A DNA stretch of 64,000 bases from CAWJLE01 sp963843645 (GTDB lineage Bacteria > Chloroflexota > Anaerolineae > DAOTYC01): positions 806,001 through 870,000 of the forward strand of contig CAWJLE010000001.1 in NCBI GenBank assembly GCA_963843645.1. The letters run 5' to 3'. Each line of letters opens with the position of its first letter. Position 1 is the first letter of the stretch. Positions 1 through 9,982 of the stretch are shown here, one piece after another. A program made the translations under genes and the position numbers. The notes beneath the pieces were generated by a model. It was not told the origin of the DNA. It was given only the letters and a program-made list of their open reading frames with translations, and did no database searches.

Positions 1-1215
1 TGGCCACCAGCGCCTGGACCGTGTCGTCGTGCAGGTCGCGCGAGATGCGCTTGCGCTCGTCTTCCTGGCTGTGCGTGATGGCGGCCACGTAGCGGCGCAT
101 GCCGGCCCGATAGCGCGAGATCTGGTCGATCATGAAGTTGAACGAGCTTGCCCAGCTCGGCGATCTCCTTGATGCCGGTCTCCTGGCACCCGGATGGAGA
201 AATCGCCGCGCGCGACGCGCCCGGTCGATTTGACCAGCGCGGCAATCGGAGCGGTGACGCGGCCCACGCTGAGGGTCACCAGCGCGGCGGCCAGGAAGAA
301 GCCGAACACCAGCGCCAGCAAGACTGAACGCACGTAGGGCTCGATGGGGGCGATCACCTCGCCCCACGGCTCACGGATGACCAGCCCCCAACCCGTAGCC
401 CGGACGCGGGCGAAACTGACCACGAAAGCCGGGACGGTTGGCCTGGCCTTCCAGGAACGAGCCGCCGTCGTCGCCATGCTTCAGACCGATCCACTGAGGC
501 TCGATCACTGAGGTCTTGCGCTGATTTGGTTGTAGTCGGTGTGGAAGATGGCCCGCCCGTTGCGGTCGACGAGATAGGCCGCGCCGTTCTGGGCCACGCT
601 CAAGTCGCGCAGCTCGCGGCCCAGCCGCTGCTCCAGCAGCCGGAACGAGCCGATGACCATGCCCTGGAACACGCCGTCAGCCGTTGCTGATGGGCGCCGC
701 GACGATGATCGACTGCTCGTGGCTTCCGGGATCGAGCATGATGTCGGAGAAGGTCGGGCGGTTCAGGGCGCGTGTGTTCTGGAAATACGGGGTGATGGCC
801 AGGTTCAGGCCGATCATGTCCGGGCGCTCGCGGTCACTGGCCGTGACGACGCCCTGCGCATTCAACACGAACACGCCGCCATCGAACACCTGAAGTACGC
901 CGTGGGCCAGTTGCAACGCCTGGCTCTGACGCTGGGGGTTGCCGCTGCTGAGGGAGTTCGCTGCTGGCCAGCGCCTGCAGCACGTCGGCGTAAGCCTGGA
1001 TGTTCTGGGATAGGCCTGCGGCGGCCGTGCTGGCCAGCTCCTGGTTGCGGGCCTTGATCAGCGAAGGCACCGCCTGCTGGTAGGCGTACAGGTTGACCAG
1101 GAAGATCACCACCAGCATCAGGGTGAGGGGCAGGACGATCCAAAGCAAAGCCTGGCTGCGCAGCTCGCGCCGTTTCTGATTGAGCGAATCGATCCACGTC
1201 CCAGATGCGTGACAT
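1..1215 (-). CDS. NarX/LiaS-type sensor histidine kinase, 5' part, multiply frameshifted
   Basis: Membrane sensor kinase whose C-terminal catalytic part lies outside the window. Reading the minus strand across several frames gives, in order: a short cytoplasmic start (MSRIWD), one membrane segment (LLWIVLPLTLMLVVIFLV, about 1150-1090), an extracellular Cache-like sensor region (about 1080-480), a second membrane segment (VRSVLLALVFGFFLAAALV, about 340-280), a HAMP linker (about 270-170) and a HisKA_3 dimerisation helix with ERKRISRDLHDDTVQAL, whose His would be phosphorylated, at about 50-10. It starts 14 bp after the response regulator stop, so the two are surely one operon and signalling pair. 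About five frame changes occur in 1.2 kb, near 1196, 900, 680, 500 and 160. Domain order is clear; the exact start and intactness are not. The ligand is unknown. Confidence 0.7.
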
Positions 1216-1228
1216 TACGGCCTATCTG

Positions 1229-1903
1229 TCATTTCTTGTCTACGGTTATCCATCCCTTGCGGATGCCGTACATCACAGCCTCGGTTCTGGACGTGACCTG
1301 AAGCTTGGAAAAGATGTTGCTGAGGTGGGCCTGCACCGTACGGTCGCTGATGAAGAGGCGCTGAGCGACCTCCTTGTTGGTGAGACCCTGGCCGACCATC
1401 TGCAGCACTTCCAGCTCGCGGCCGGTCAGCCCGTCCATTTCGTCGCCGACCTGGGACATCACGTCCGGCAGGGACTTGCCGCTCATGAACTGCGACACGA
1501 CCTTGCGGGTGATCAAGGGGTCCAGCGCGGGCTGGCCGGAATTGACGGCGTGGATGGCCTTCACCAACTCCTCAATCTCGGCGGTCTTCAGCAGATAGCC
1601 GTTGGCGCCCGCCTCGAGCAAGGCGAAGACGTACTCATCGTCGTCGTGTGCGGTGAGGATCAGGATGGCGACGTTCGGACACTCCGCCTTGATCTTACGC
1701 GTGGCCTCGATTCCCGTCATGCGCGGCATGCGCACGTCCAGGATCGCGACGTCCGGCTGCAGATCTTTGACGATGGCGACTGCTTCTTCGCCATCGCCGG
1801 CTTCGCCTACGACCTCGAGATCGGAGTAGCGCTGCAGCAGCTGCTTCGTCCCCTGCCGCACGACCGCGTGGTCTTCGGCCAAAACTAACCTGATCTTATC
1901 CAT
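1229..1903 (-). CDS. NarL/FixJ family response regulator
   Basis: Intact 224-residue two-component response regulator. Residues 1-120 are a receiver domain with the phospho-acceptor Asp56 in AILDVRMPR, acidic pocket residues near position 10 and the conserved Lys106 in GYLLKTAE. Residues about 155-215 are a LuxR-type helix-turn-helix beginning LTGRELEVLQMVGQGLTNKE. Phosphorylation by the adjoining kinase would drive DNA binding. It lies between the PP2C/propeller gene (38 bp upstream) and the kinase gene (14 bp downstream) on the same strand, so all three are probably co-transcribed. Unlike its neighbours it has no frameshift. The target promoters cannot be told from the sequence. Confidence 0.93.
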   Translation of the reverse strand: MDKIRLVLAEDHAVVRQGTKQLLQRYSDLEVVGEAGDGEEAVAIVKDLQPDVAILDVRMPRMTGIEATRKIKAECPNVAILILTAHDDDEYVFALLEAGANGYLLKTAEIEELVKAIHAVNSGQPALDPLITRKVVSQFMSGKSLPDVMSQVGDEMDGLTGRELEVLQMVGQGLTNKEVAQRLFISDRTVQAHLSNIFSKLQVTSRTEAVMYGIRKGWITVDKK

Positions 1904-1941
1904 CGACCTTGTCTGTCTCCTGCGGATATGCCTGGTCTATC

Positions 1942-4294
1942 CTATTCCGAAACCAGGTTTGCTGCAAATGCGCCGTTGCCGCTGAGCGCGTACATCTTCT
2001 GGTCCAGCTCGTCTACCCACAGGCTGCGCAGGTCATCGAAGGCGTTCGTATTGGCTTTGAACTGGCGCTGGAAGCGCCCTTCTTTGGTCAGTTGCACCAC
2101 CCGCCGATTGCCCCGATCGGCGACGTACAGGTACTGCGTGCCCTCGTCGGAGCTCACGAACAACGCCGAAGGATTGTTCAGAGGCTGCTCCAGGCCGGAC
2201 ACTTCGAACGCACACTTGCTCCCCGTTGAGGAATTTGGTGATGGTGCCGTTGGCATACAGGACGTAAATGCTGCCGTCGATGGCGATATCGACGGCGCCG
2301 GACAGATCCACTTTTGCCTTGCTGCCCAGGTAGTCGAGCGGCGAGCTGCTGTAGCCGTTGTCCGCCGTAGTCGGCAGGTACTTCAGGATCTGGTTCAGGT
2401 GTGTGTCCAGAACGTACAGGTTGCCGTAGAATCCGTGCACGGCCTGCGGGAAGAGCCACTTGGCGGTATCGGCCAGAGGGCGATGCTTGACGCCGAAAGT
2501 GGGGCTGTAGTCGTACAGCATGCCCTTCTTGTCCAGAATAACCAGGTTGCTCGTTTGGCGGCCGCCGCCCGCGGGCACCCAGGTGATGTCCAGAAGCTCG
2601 CCCACGACCACGTCACCCACCTGGTCGCCCTGCTTGATGATGACCGGATTCTCGTTCATCTCCTGGAAGCCGTCGTTCGATCTCGTTGAGCGTGTGCTTG
2701 AAGACCTGGTTCGTGCCCCGATCCAGCACGTATACGTTGATGCCGTCCACCAGGATGCGGGTCAAGTCCGTCCCGGAGTGCATCGTAGTGGTGCAGCTCA
2801 GGGCTCCAGTACAGCCGCTTCACCTGGTTCACCTGGTCTATCTTGGTCTGGACGTCTTTCCGCAGCTGAGTGACCTCAGTGGCTTCCGGCGAGAGCACGG
2901 CAGCCTCGTCCAGCGACTTCAGCGCGGCAGCCAGCAGGGTGCGCGCCTGGTTGACGTCGGCCATCTCGGCCAGGGCCTTTTCCTGGTCGGCCTGGGCGGA
3001 TTGTATGAGTGCGTTGAACTGGCTCCGGGTCTCCTGGCTGCGCTCGAAGTAGACCAGGCCGACGATCGCGATGACCAGCACCAGGGATGACGAACGCGGC
3101 GGACCTCAGTATCTTCTTCGTGCCGGCGGAAGCCAGGAAGGGCAGACGGGGCTTTCGCGGCGCAGCGGGCGTCTGAGGCTCCTCCTTTTTCGGAGGAGCT
3201 TCTTTGGATTCCTTCGGCTTCTCTTTGGATTCCTTCGGCTTCTCTTTGGTCACTTTGGGTCTGGATGTGCGGCCGGGCAGCGCTTCCATCCCGTCGCCGG
3301 AGCCCGGCAGCGTGCGGATGAACAGCACCCTGGCGGTGCGCCCGGCGCCTTTCAGGAATCGCAACGAGAAGGCGAGCACGACCGCCAATCCAGCCCGCGC
3401 CCGATCGCCCACTTTCTGCCAATCGACCTGGGGGACGGGTATCTTCGGCCTGCGCACGCCGGCCGGCGAGGGCTTGCGGCGGCCGTAGGACGTCCCCTTG
3501 TGGGTGGGCGAACGCCGCACAGGCGATTGGGACTCCGCGACAGGCTCGCCGCCGCCGAAGGCCGGAACGTCCAGAACGTCCACGCCGCCGCCGAACTGGA
3601 TCACGGCTACGGAGATGTCTTCACCGCCTACCAGGTCGGCCAGGTAGTGCGCGGACGTTGCCGCATCGTCGCAGGTCAGCGCGCCTTCGATCTGTTCCTG
3701 TGAAGCGATTTGGCCGAGGATCAGCTCGGCAAGCACCAGGCAATCGCCCGGCTGCACCTGTCCCTGGAATACCTCCACGTTGACCTGGCGGCTGGCGCCC
3801 AGGAAGCGGGGCGGGCCCTCTTCCAGATTGGCGTCCACCGCCTCGTCCAACCAGGGCGAGTACTCCGGATAGCGCGCCACGTGGCCGTCCTGGGAGAGAT
3901 ACGTCGCGGCCGGGCCGCCCTGGGCGACGTAGAGATCGCTCCCGCGCAGCACCGCCAGCGTGACGCCGCCGCCCTGGCGATTCTCGCGCATGGAGTCACG
4001 GTTGAACGTGTAGAGGTGGCCGTTGATCTGCGTGATGGCCTGCTCCAGGCTGGAGGCAATGCTGCCGGTCGAGCCGAAGAACTCACGCTTGATGATCGCT
4101 TGCAGATCCTGGCGCAACTGGGAAGGCGGGGCGACCAGCCCGGAAAGCTCGATCAGGGCATAGAGCTTGCCCCGGGATTGGCCGGGGGCCAGTTCATCCT
4201 CCGAATCGATGACCAGGATGCTGTCGGCACGCGGTCGGCGCACGCCTTGAACGACACTCAGCTGACCGACTACGCCTTTGAGCGAAGCAACCAT
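1942..4294 (-). CDS. PP2C-like domain fused to membrane anchor and NHL-type beta-propeller, frameshifted
   Basis: About 780 residues in one reconstructed gene. Residues 1-240 resemble a PP2C-type phosphatase fold (SILVIDSEDELAPGQ at the start, then RQGGGVTLAVLRGSDLYVA), but the usual metal-binding Asp signatures are not obvious, so catalysis is uncertain. A Lys/Glu/Pro-rich linker (KEKPKESKEKPKESKE) leads to one membrane helix (LVLVIAIVGLVYF), a coiled-coil region rich in Ala, Glu and Gln, and a C-terminal beta-propeller with NHL-like strands (YLYVADRGNRRVVQL). Frame changes occur near 3087, 2780, 2675 and 2222; each continuation is clearly coding, so I treat this as one gene. The start is set at ATG 4294 because GAGGAGGT lies seven bases upstream. 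Being upstream of the regulator-kinase pair suggests a role in the same signalling unit. Confidence 0.72.
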
Positions 4295-4416
4295 GGGCAC
4301 ACCTCCTCAGCGGGGCCTGTTGCGACCGGACCCGGTATTTCGCGGCCAGCCGGCCGCCCGGATCGGGACGCGGGACAGGGTGAACGCTCGCTCCGTTGCC
4401 TGTGCTTCCGGAAAAA

Positions 4417-5627
4417 TCAGGGTGTTCCCTCCATCAGGGCATCGGCGCGTTGCAGCAGCGCCTCGATCCTATCCGGCGGTAGTTCTTTGTACTGGAAATA
4501 TCGTTCCAACAAGTCACGCGGCTTGAGCGCCGCGATGGTCGATTCCGGCCCAGACGCAGACGGCTGGGACGCTCCACATCGCGGATGACCGCGGCCACGT
4601 GGAATGCATCTTTCAGGAGCCGCCGCAGCTCTCTTTCGTCGATCAGCGGCTCCAATTCCGGCTTCGTGCGGATGATGACCCTCACCACGGCGTCCGTGAC
4701 GTCGGAGGCGGCCAGCGCCTGCTGGATGGCCTCCATCGGGTCGCCCTCACTCGCCTCGACCCGAATCGTCAGGAATCGCCGGGCCTGAGACGATACCAGG
4801 CGCCACTCTGCCTGCCCGCGGGCAACCTCCGCGACGATGAAACCCTTCTCTTCGCTCTCTTCGCCGAAGTCGATCCGCTCCACGCTCCCGGAATAGACGA
4901 CCGGCGGCTGCGTGCTCAATACCTGGTGCTTGTGGATGTGCCCCAGGGCGACGTAATCGAACGCCGGGTTGTTGCACAGACCGGCCGGCAGAATCAGCTC
5001 CTGCCCCAGCATGGTCTTGCGCTCCGAGCTGTAGACCGAGCCGAAAACCGTTCCATGCGCCAGGAAAACGGTCGGGACGCCGGCATCCAGCGCTTTCACC
5101 TGGGCGCCGACGATCCGCTCGAGCTTCTCGATGATCGTCTCTGCGATGTCCCCGAGCGCCTCGTTGCGGTGTTCATCCCTCGTCAGCAAGGTGCTGCGAT
5201 TGAACCACGGCAGCGTCACAATTTGGATCGGCCCGCCGCGCGTGTCGAGATGCAGCGTCTCCGGGCGGCCGGCAACGTACACGTTCTCGGCGGCCAACGC
5301 TTCGAAGATCTCTACTGTATTCGCCCGGCCCCGCGCGTTCGGCACGTCGTGGTTGCCGGTCAGCAACACGGTCGGGATGCCGGCGCGACCCAGGCTCCCG
5401 ATGCGGCGCGCGAACTCCCGCTGGTGCGTGGGGCTCGGATCGCACGTCTTGTACGCGTCGCCCGCGAACAGGACCAGGTGGACGTCGTTGTTGAGAGCGT
5501 AGTCGACCACGCGATCCAGCGCGGCGAGAAAGTCGGCCAGCCGTGTGGAGAGCCCCGTGTCCGGATCGAACCGGCCGTAGCTCTCGGCGCCCAGATGCAG
5601 GTCGGCGAAGTGTAACAGCCTGACCAT
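4417..5627 (-). CDS. sbcD: SbcD/Mre11-type nuclease subunit, frameshift near C-terminus
   Basis: Calcineurin-like metallophosphoesterase of the SbcD/Mre11 family, the nuclease half of the SbcCD DNA-end and hairpin processing complex. All metal-binding motifs are present: HFADLHLG near the start, FAGDAYKT, TGNHDVP, VFLAHGTVFG and ALGHIHKHQ. About 405 residues, normal for the family. Near 4552 the frame changes; the other frame gives the expected helical end (RDLLERYFQYKELPPDRIEA) and stops at 4417. ATG 5627 is favoured because the motif block starts at residue 4; GTG at 5645 is an in-frame alternative. It follows guaA by about 33 bp. No sbcC partner is in the window, which is unusual because the two are normally adjacent. 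Confidence 0.87.
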
Positions 5628-5660
5628 ACCCGCTCTCACCCCCACTCGATCACCACAATG

Positions 5661-7238
5661 TCATTCCCACTCGATCGTGGCCGGCGGCTTGCTGGAAATA
5701 TCGTACACGACCCGGTTCACGCCGGGAACTTCGTTCACGATGCGGCTCGAAACCCGCGCGAGCGTCTCGTAGGGCAGACGCGCCCAGTCCGACGTCATGA
5801 AGTCCTCGGTCGTCACGGCTCGCACCGCGACCACGTTGGCGTAGGTCCGTCCGTCGCCCATCACACCGACGCTACGCACCGGCAGCAGCACGGCGAACAC
5901 CTGGGCCGTCTCCCGATACAATCCGGCCCGGCGGATCTCCTCCAGGAGGATGGCGTCCGCGTGACGCAACGTCGCCAGGCGGTCGGACGTCACCTCGCCC
6001 AGGATGCGCACGGCCAGGCCGGGACCGGGGAACGGATGTCGCCACACGATCTCCTCCGGCAGGCCCAACTCCTCGCCGACTTTTCGCACCTCGTCCTTGA
6101 ACAGGTAGCGCATCGGCTCGACGAGCCGGAGCTTCATGTCCGGCGGCAGGCCGCCCACGTTGTGGTGCGTCTTGATGCGGGCCGCGACCGCCCGATCCGG
6201 CGCAGTGCTCTCGATCACGTCGGGATAGAGCGTGCCCTGAGCCAGAAAATCGACCTGGCCCAGCTTGCGGGCCTCGCGCTCGAAAATCCGGATGAACTTC
6301 TCGCCGATGCGACGCCGCTTCTCTTCCGGGTCGGTCACGCCGGACAGCGCTTCCAGGAACTCGGAGACGGCGTTCACGGCGATCAGCCGGACGCCCTCGC
6401 GGTCGCGGAAAGTGTCCACGACCTGTTCCGGCTCACCCTGACGCAGCAGGCCCGTGTCCACGAAGATGCACGTCAGCTGGTCGCCGATCGCCCGGTGCAG
6501 CAGCGCGGCCGTAACCGCCGAATCGACGCCGCCGCTCAGGCCGCAGATGACCTTGCCCTCCTTGACCTGCTCCCGCACGGTCTGGGAGGTCTCCTGTATG
6601 AAGGCCTGGGAGGTCCAGGTGCCGTGGCAGCCGCAGACGTCGTACAGGAAGTTGCGGATGATGTCGGTGCCCTGAGTGGTGTGGACCACTTCCGGGTGGA
6701 ACTGCAGGCCATACAGCTTTCGCTGCACGTCGGCCATCGCCGCGACCGGCGAGTTCGACGTGGACGCGAGGCTCTCGAAACCGGCAGGCATCGTGCGGAC
6801 CGAATCGCCGTGGCTCATCCACACGGTGAAGGCGAACGGCAGGCCCTTCCACAGCACGGCGTCCGGGCGGGTCACGCTGACCTCAGCCAGCCCATATTCG
6901 CGACGCTCGGCCGCGATCACGTCGCCGCCCAACTCCTGCGCCAGCAGGTGCAGACCGTAGCAGATGCCCAGAACCGGCAAGCCGCTTTCCAGGACGTAAT
7001 CGGGAAGCCGCGGCGCGCCTTCGTCGTACACGCTGTTCGGCCCTCCCGAGAGGATGACACCCATCGGCCGCAACCGTTCGATCTCGGCGCGTGGGGCGTT
7101 GTGAGGAATCAGTTCGCAATAGACGTTGCATTCCCGCACTCGCCGGGCGATCAACTGGCTGTACTGCGAGCCAAAGTCGAGGACAACCACGGCCTCTGAG
7201 TGTTGCGGATGGGAATCGGAACGTGTCGACTGGGTCAT
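5661..7238 (-). CDS. guaA: GMP synthase (glutamine-hydrolysing)
   Basis: Converts XMP to GMP using glutamine and ATP, the last step of guanine nucleotide synthesis. The 525-residue protein is full length. The N-terminal class I glutamine amidotransferase has the nucleophile Cys93 in GICYGLHLL and the His181/Glu183 pair in FHPEV. The ATP pyrophosphatase domain has its P-loop at residues 234-240 (LSGGVDS). The C-terminal dimerisation domain ends PATIEWE, the family's invariant tail. It follows xpt on the same strand, an arrangement joining GMP synthesis with purine salvage, and is followed by sbcD. No frameshift. No doubt about the identity. Confidence 0.98.
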   Translation of the reverse strand: MTQSTRSDSHPQHSEAVVVLDFGSQYSQLIARRVRECNVYCELIPHNAPRAEIERLRPMGVILSGGPNSVYDEGAPRLPDYVLESGLPVLGICYGLHLLAQELGGDVIAAERREYGLAEVSVTRPDAVLWKGLPFAFTVWMSHGDSVRTMPAGFESLASTSNSPVAAMADVQRKLYGLQFHPEVVHTTQGTDIIRNFLYDVCGCHGTWTSQAFIQETSQTVREQVKEGKVICGLSGGVDSAVTAALLHRAIGDQLTCIFVDTGLLRQGEPEQVVDTFRDREGVRLIAVNAVSEFLEALSGVTDPEEKRRRIGEKFIRIFEREARKLGQVDFLAQGTLYPDVIESTAPDRAVAARIKTHHNVGGLPPDMKLRLVEPMRYLFKDEVRKVGEELGLPEEIVWRHPFPGPGLAVRILGEVTSDRLATLRHADAILLEEIRRAGLYRETAQVFAVLLPVRSVGVMGDGRTYANVVAVRAVTTEDFMTSDWARLPYETLARVSSRIVNEVPGVNRVVYDISSKPPATIEWE

Positions 7239-7276
7239 GCATTCAACCTCTATCTGTTCAACTTTCGATCCAAAAC

Positions 7277-7849
7277 TCAGGCGGCGAAGACGATGCGCCC
7301 GTCCGACATGTCTGTGATCTGGACGAGCGTCTCGATCGGGACGTTGCAGTCCAACAGACCGGCACGCCCGCCCTCGAAGGCTTTCTCGATCACGGCGCCC
7401 ACCCCGACCAACGTGGCGTTCGCGTGGGCGACGATCCGAACCAGCGCCTGGATCGTCTGGCCCGTGGCCAGGAAGTCGTCCACGACGAGGACGCGGTCGG
7501 CCGGCGAGAGAAACTCCGGCGAAACGATCAACTCCACCACCTTGCCCTTGGTGTGCGACGGCGCTTCCTGAGTAAAGGCGCCATTGGGCATGGTGATCGG
7601 TCGGGACTTTCGGGCGTATACGACGGGCAGTTTGAGCGCCAGGGCGGTCATGAGTGCAGGGGCGATGCCGGAGATCTCGGCCGTCAGGACCTTCGTTGCG
7701 CCCGCTCCAGCGAAGCGCCTGGCCAGCTCTTCTCCAACAGCCATCAGCAGAACGGGATCGACCTGGTGGTTGATGAAGCTGTCCACCTTCAGGATCCCAT
7801 GTCCAAGATTGCGTCCCTCAGCCAGGATTCTATTTTTCAAGACGAGCAT
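7277..7849 (-). CDS. xpt: Xanthine phosphoribosyltransferase
   Basis: Purine salvage enzyme that makes XMP from xanthine and PRPP, feeding the adjoining GMP synthase. 190 residues, the usual size. It starts MLVLKNRILAEGRN and carries the PRPP-binding loop VLVVDDFLATGQT. The frame is open further upstream to 7963, but ATG 7849 has GAGGAGG about 12 bases upstream and matches the family N-terminus, so the upstream 38 codons are rejected. Only 38 bp separate it from guaA, so one operon is likely, driven by the promoter proposed at 7887-7915. I looked for a purine riboswitch upstream, as some Firmicutes xpt genes have, and saw none. Confidence 0.94.
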   Translation of the reverse strand: MLVLKNRILAEGRNLGHGILKVDSFINHQVDPVLLMAVGEELARRFAGAGATKVLTAEISGIAPALMTALALKLPVVYARKSRPITMPNGAFTQEAPSHTKGKVVELIVSPEFLSPADRVLVVDDFLATGQTIQALVRIVAHANATLVGVGAVIEKAFEGGRAGLLDCNVPIETLVQITDMSDGRIVFAA

Positions 7850-7886
7850 GTGTGGGTTGCGAGCCTCCTCGCCGGAATATACTCTA

Positions 7887-7915
7887 AGTTTACTATATGA
7901 TTGCCTGAGGTGCAA
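7887..7915 (-). promoter_or_regulatory. Candidate sigma70 promoter for xpt-guaA
   Basis: On the minus strand TTGCAC (7910-7915) is followed after 17 bases by TAAACT (7887-7892). The xpt start lies about 38 bases further on, within an AT-rich stretch that stands out from its surroundings. The match is moderate. Confidence 0.4.
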
Positions 7916-7936
7916 GCCCGCCGACTGGCCGCCCGA

Positions 7937-7964
7937 TTGCGCTAATCGACTTCTGTGGTACAAT
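7937..7964 (+). promoter_or_regulatory. Candidate promoter for the PIG-L deacetylase gene
   Basis: TTGCGC (7937-7942), 16-base spacer, TACAAT (7959-7964), about 83 bases before the deacetylase start. It is divergent from the xpt promoter, the two being about 20 bp apart. Confidence 0.45.
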
Positions 7965-8046
7965 CGGTGGCGGTCGGAATCCGCGTCGCGCGGGTTCCGC
8001 CGCTCTCATAACAGACAAGGGTTTCATTAGCGTAGATAAGGAAAGA

Positions 8047-8751
8047 ATGGGAATGATGGCAGAGAATCGCGTACCTGAATCGGCGATGGTCATCGTCGCC
8101 CACCCGGACGATGCCGAGTTCACGATTGCAGGCACGATCGCCGCTTGGGTGAGGGCAGGCTGCCGCGTGACTTACGTGGTGTGCACGGACGGCAACGTCG
8201 GCTCACACGAGCCAGGCATGACGATGCAGAAACTGGGGAAGATCCGCCGGGCCGAACAGCGCGCCGCGTGCGCGACGCTGGGCGTGAGCGACGTGACGTT
8301 CCTGGGCTACAACGACGGAGAACTGCAGCCCACGCTGGAACTGAGGCGGGAGCTGGTGCGCGCGATCCGGCGCGACAAGCCGGAGGCGGCGATCGTCCAG
8401 GATCCCACTATTCTCTTTCGCGGCGACGGGTACGTCAACCACCCCGATCATCGCGCGGCGGCGCAGGCGGCGCTCGACGCGCTGGCTCCGGCGTGCGCGA
8501 TGCCGCTGCTATGGCCCGAAGCCGGCGCTCCGCACCGGGTGAGCCAGGTCTACGTGGCGCTCAGCAGCGAGCCCAATTTCTGGGTCGACGTCACTGACAC
8601 GCTCGAGCTTAGGATCGCAGCGCTCAAGCAGCACGCGAGCCAGCTGGCCGATTGGGACCCGACCGACATGATCACGGAGTGGAGCGCCGAAGCAGGCAAG
8701 GCCAAAGGGATCGCTCACGCCGAGGCGTATCGGGTCATCACGCTCCAGTGA
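8047..8751 (+). CDS. PIG-L/LmbE family deacetylase
   Basis: Zinc-dependent N-deacetylase family acting on N-acetylglucosamine-type or N-acyl substrates. 234 residues. The metal motif AHPDDAE sits at residues 18-24 and the second metal ligand lies in NHPDHRAAA, so the active site looks complete. Starts at 8047, 8053 and 8056 are all possible; AAGGAAAG suits the first two. Members make mycothiol or bacillithiol, or deacetylate sugars and chitobiose; nothing nearby tells which applies here. The PatB-type lyase follows after 64 bp on the same strand, so the two may be co-transcribed, which would be compatible with a thiol or sulfur-amino-acid role. Confidence 0.9.
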   Translation: MGMMAENRVPESAMVIVAHPDDAEFTIAGTIAAWVRAGCRVTYVVCTDGNVGSHEPGMTMQKLGKIRRAEQRAACATLGVSDVTFLGYNDGELQPTLELRRELVRAIRRDKPEAAIVQDPTILFRGDGYVNHPDHRAAAQAALDALAPACAMPLLWPEAGAPHRVSQVYVALSSEPNFWVDVTDTLELRIAALKQHASQLADWDPTDMITEWSAEAGKAKGIAHAEAYRVITLQ

Positions 8752-8815
8752 ACGGAAAGAGTGCTCACCACGCTTGGGCGGACTCACAGATAGATAGAAA
8801 GCAAGGGGTCATCGC

Positions 8816-9973
8816 ATGATCTACGATTTCGACGAGTGTATCGATCGGCGCTGCACGGAAAGCAGCAAGTGGCGCCATTACGATGAAGACGTGTTGCCGA
8901 TGTGGGTGGCGGACATGGACTTTCGTTCGCCGGAGCCAATCGTTCGCGCCCTGCGCGAGCGCGTGGAGCACGGCGTGTTCGGTTATGGCGCGGAGCCGCC
9001 CGAGCTTCGCGGCGCCGTCATCGACTGGCTCCGGCGGCTCTACCACTGGGAAGTGGCGCCCGAAGAGCTCGTGTTTGTGCCCGGCGTCGTGACGGGCTTC
9101 AACCTGGCCTGCCAGGCCACGGCCACTCCCGGCGACGGCGTGCTCATGCAGACGCCGATCTACTACCCCGTCCTCCGAGCCCCGGGCTGCGCCTGCCTCA
9201 GCAACGACGAAATGGAGCTGACGCGCAGGACTGACGGAAGTTACGAGGTCGACTTCGATCTCTTCGAAAGGACCATCACCGCCCAGACGCGGGTCTTCAT
9301 TCTGTGCAACCCGCACAATCCGGTCGGGCGCGTGTTCCGGCGTGACGAGTTGGAACGGATGGCCGAAATCTGCCTGCGCCACGACGTCGTCATCTGCTCG
9401 GACGAGATCCACTCCGACCTGGTGTTCTCGGGCCACCCCCACACGCCGATCGCGTCGCTCTCGCCTGAGATTGCCGCGCGGACCATTACGCTGATGGCGC
9501 CGAGCAAGACCTTCAACGTCGCCGGTCTCAGCTGCTCGGTGGCGATCGTCCAGAATCGCGATTTGAGGCAGAAGCTGAAGGCCACGCAGCCCGGGCTGGT
9601 CCACGGCGTGAACATCATGGGCTACGTGGCGGCGCTGGCGGGCTATCGCGAAGGCCGGCCCTGGCTAGAGGCACTGCTGCGCTACCTGGAGGCGAATCGT
9701 GACTACCTCGCCGAGTACGTCGAGCAGAACCTGCCCGGCGTGACGATGCACAAGCCGGAAGGGACCTACCTGGCCTGGCTGAATTGCCGTGACGCCGGGA
9801 TCCCCGGCAACGCCCACGAGTTCTTCCTGAAGCAAGCCAAAGTGGCCATGAACGACGGCGGGGTCTTCGGCCGGGGCGGCGAAGGCTTCGTTCGGCTGAA
9901 CTTCGGCTGTCCGCGCGCGATGCTGACGGATGCTCTGGACCGGATGAAGCAAGCGCTGCAGACCGTTTCATAG
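8816..9973 (+). CDS. PatB/MalY-type PLP-dependent C-S lyase (putative cystathionine beta-lyase)
   Basis: Fold-type I PLP enzyme of 385 residues, the normal length for the PatB/MalY family. These enzymes cleave the C-S bond of cystathionine or cysteine conjugates. Diagnostic features: N-terminal PMWVADMDF, the Asp196 motif in CSDEIHSDLV that contacts the pyridine nitrogen, and the PLP lysine Lys231 in PSKTFNVAGL. A C-terminal Arg in FVRLNFGCPRA would bind the carboxylate. No frameshift. The next gene, a molybdenum enzyme, begins 9 bp later. The substrate is not predictable beyond the family level. Confidence 0.93.
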   Translation: MIYDFDECIDRRCTESSKWRHYDEDVLPMWVADMDFRSPEPIVRALRERVEHGVFGYGAEPPELRGAVIDWLRRLYHWEVAPEELVFVPGVVTGFNLACQATATPGDGVLMQTPIYYPVLRAPGCACLSNDEMELTRRTDGSYEVDFDLFERTITAQTRVFILCNPHNPVGRVFRRDELERMAEICLRHDVVICSDEIHSDLVFSGHPHTPIASLSPEIAARTITLMAPSKTFNVAGLSCSVAIVQNRDLRQKLKATQPGLVHGVNIMGYVAALAGYREGRPWLEALLRYLEANRDYLAEYVEQNLPGVTMHKPEGTYLAWLNCRDAGIPGNAHEFFLKQAKVAMNDGGVFGRGGEGFVRLNFGCPRAMLTDALDRMKQALQTVS

Positions 9974-9982
9974 GGAGACGCC

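Noticed and set aside
5658..7199. 513-codon plus-strand frame opposite guaA
   Set aside because: Low-complexity His/Arg/Gln/Asp composition and no domain; guaA is unambiguous on the minus strand.
7850..7960. Purine riboswitch before xpt
   Set aside because: No three-way-junction pattern or conserved loop sequences seen; the leader is too short.
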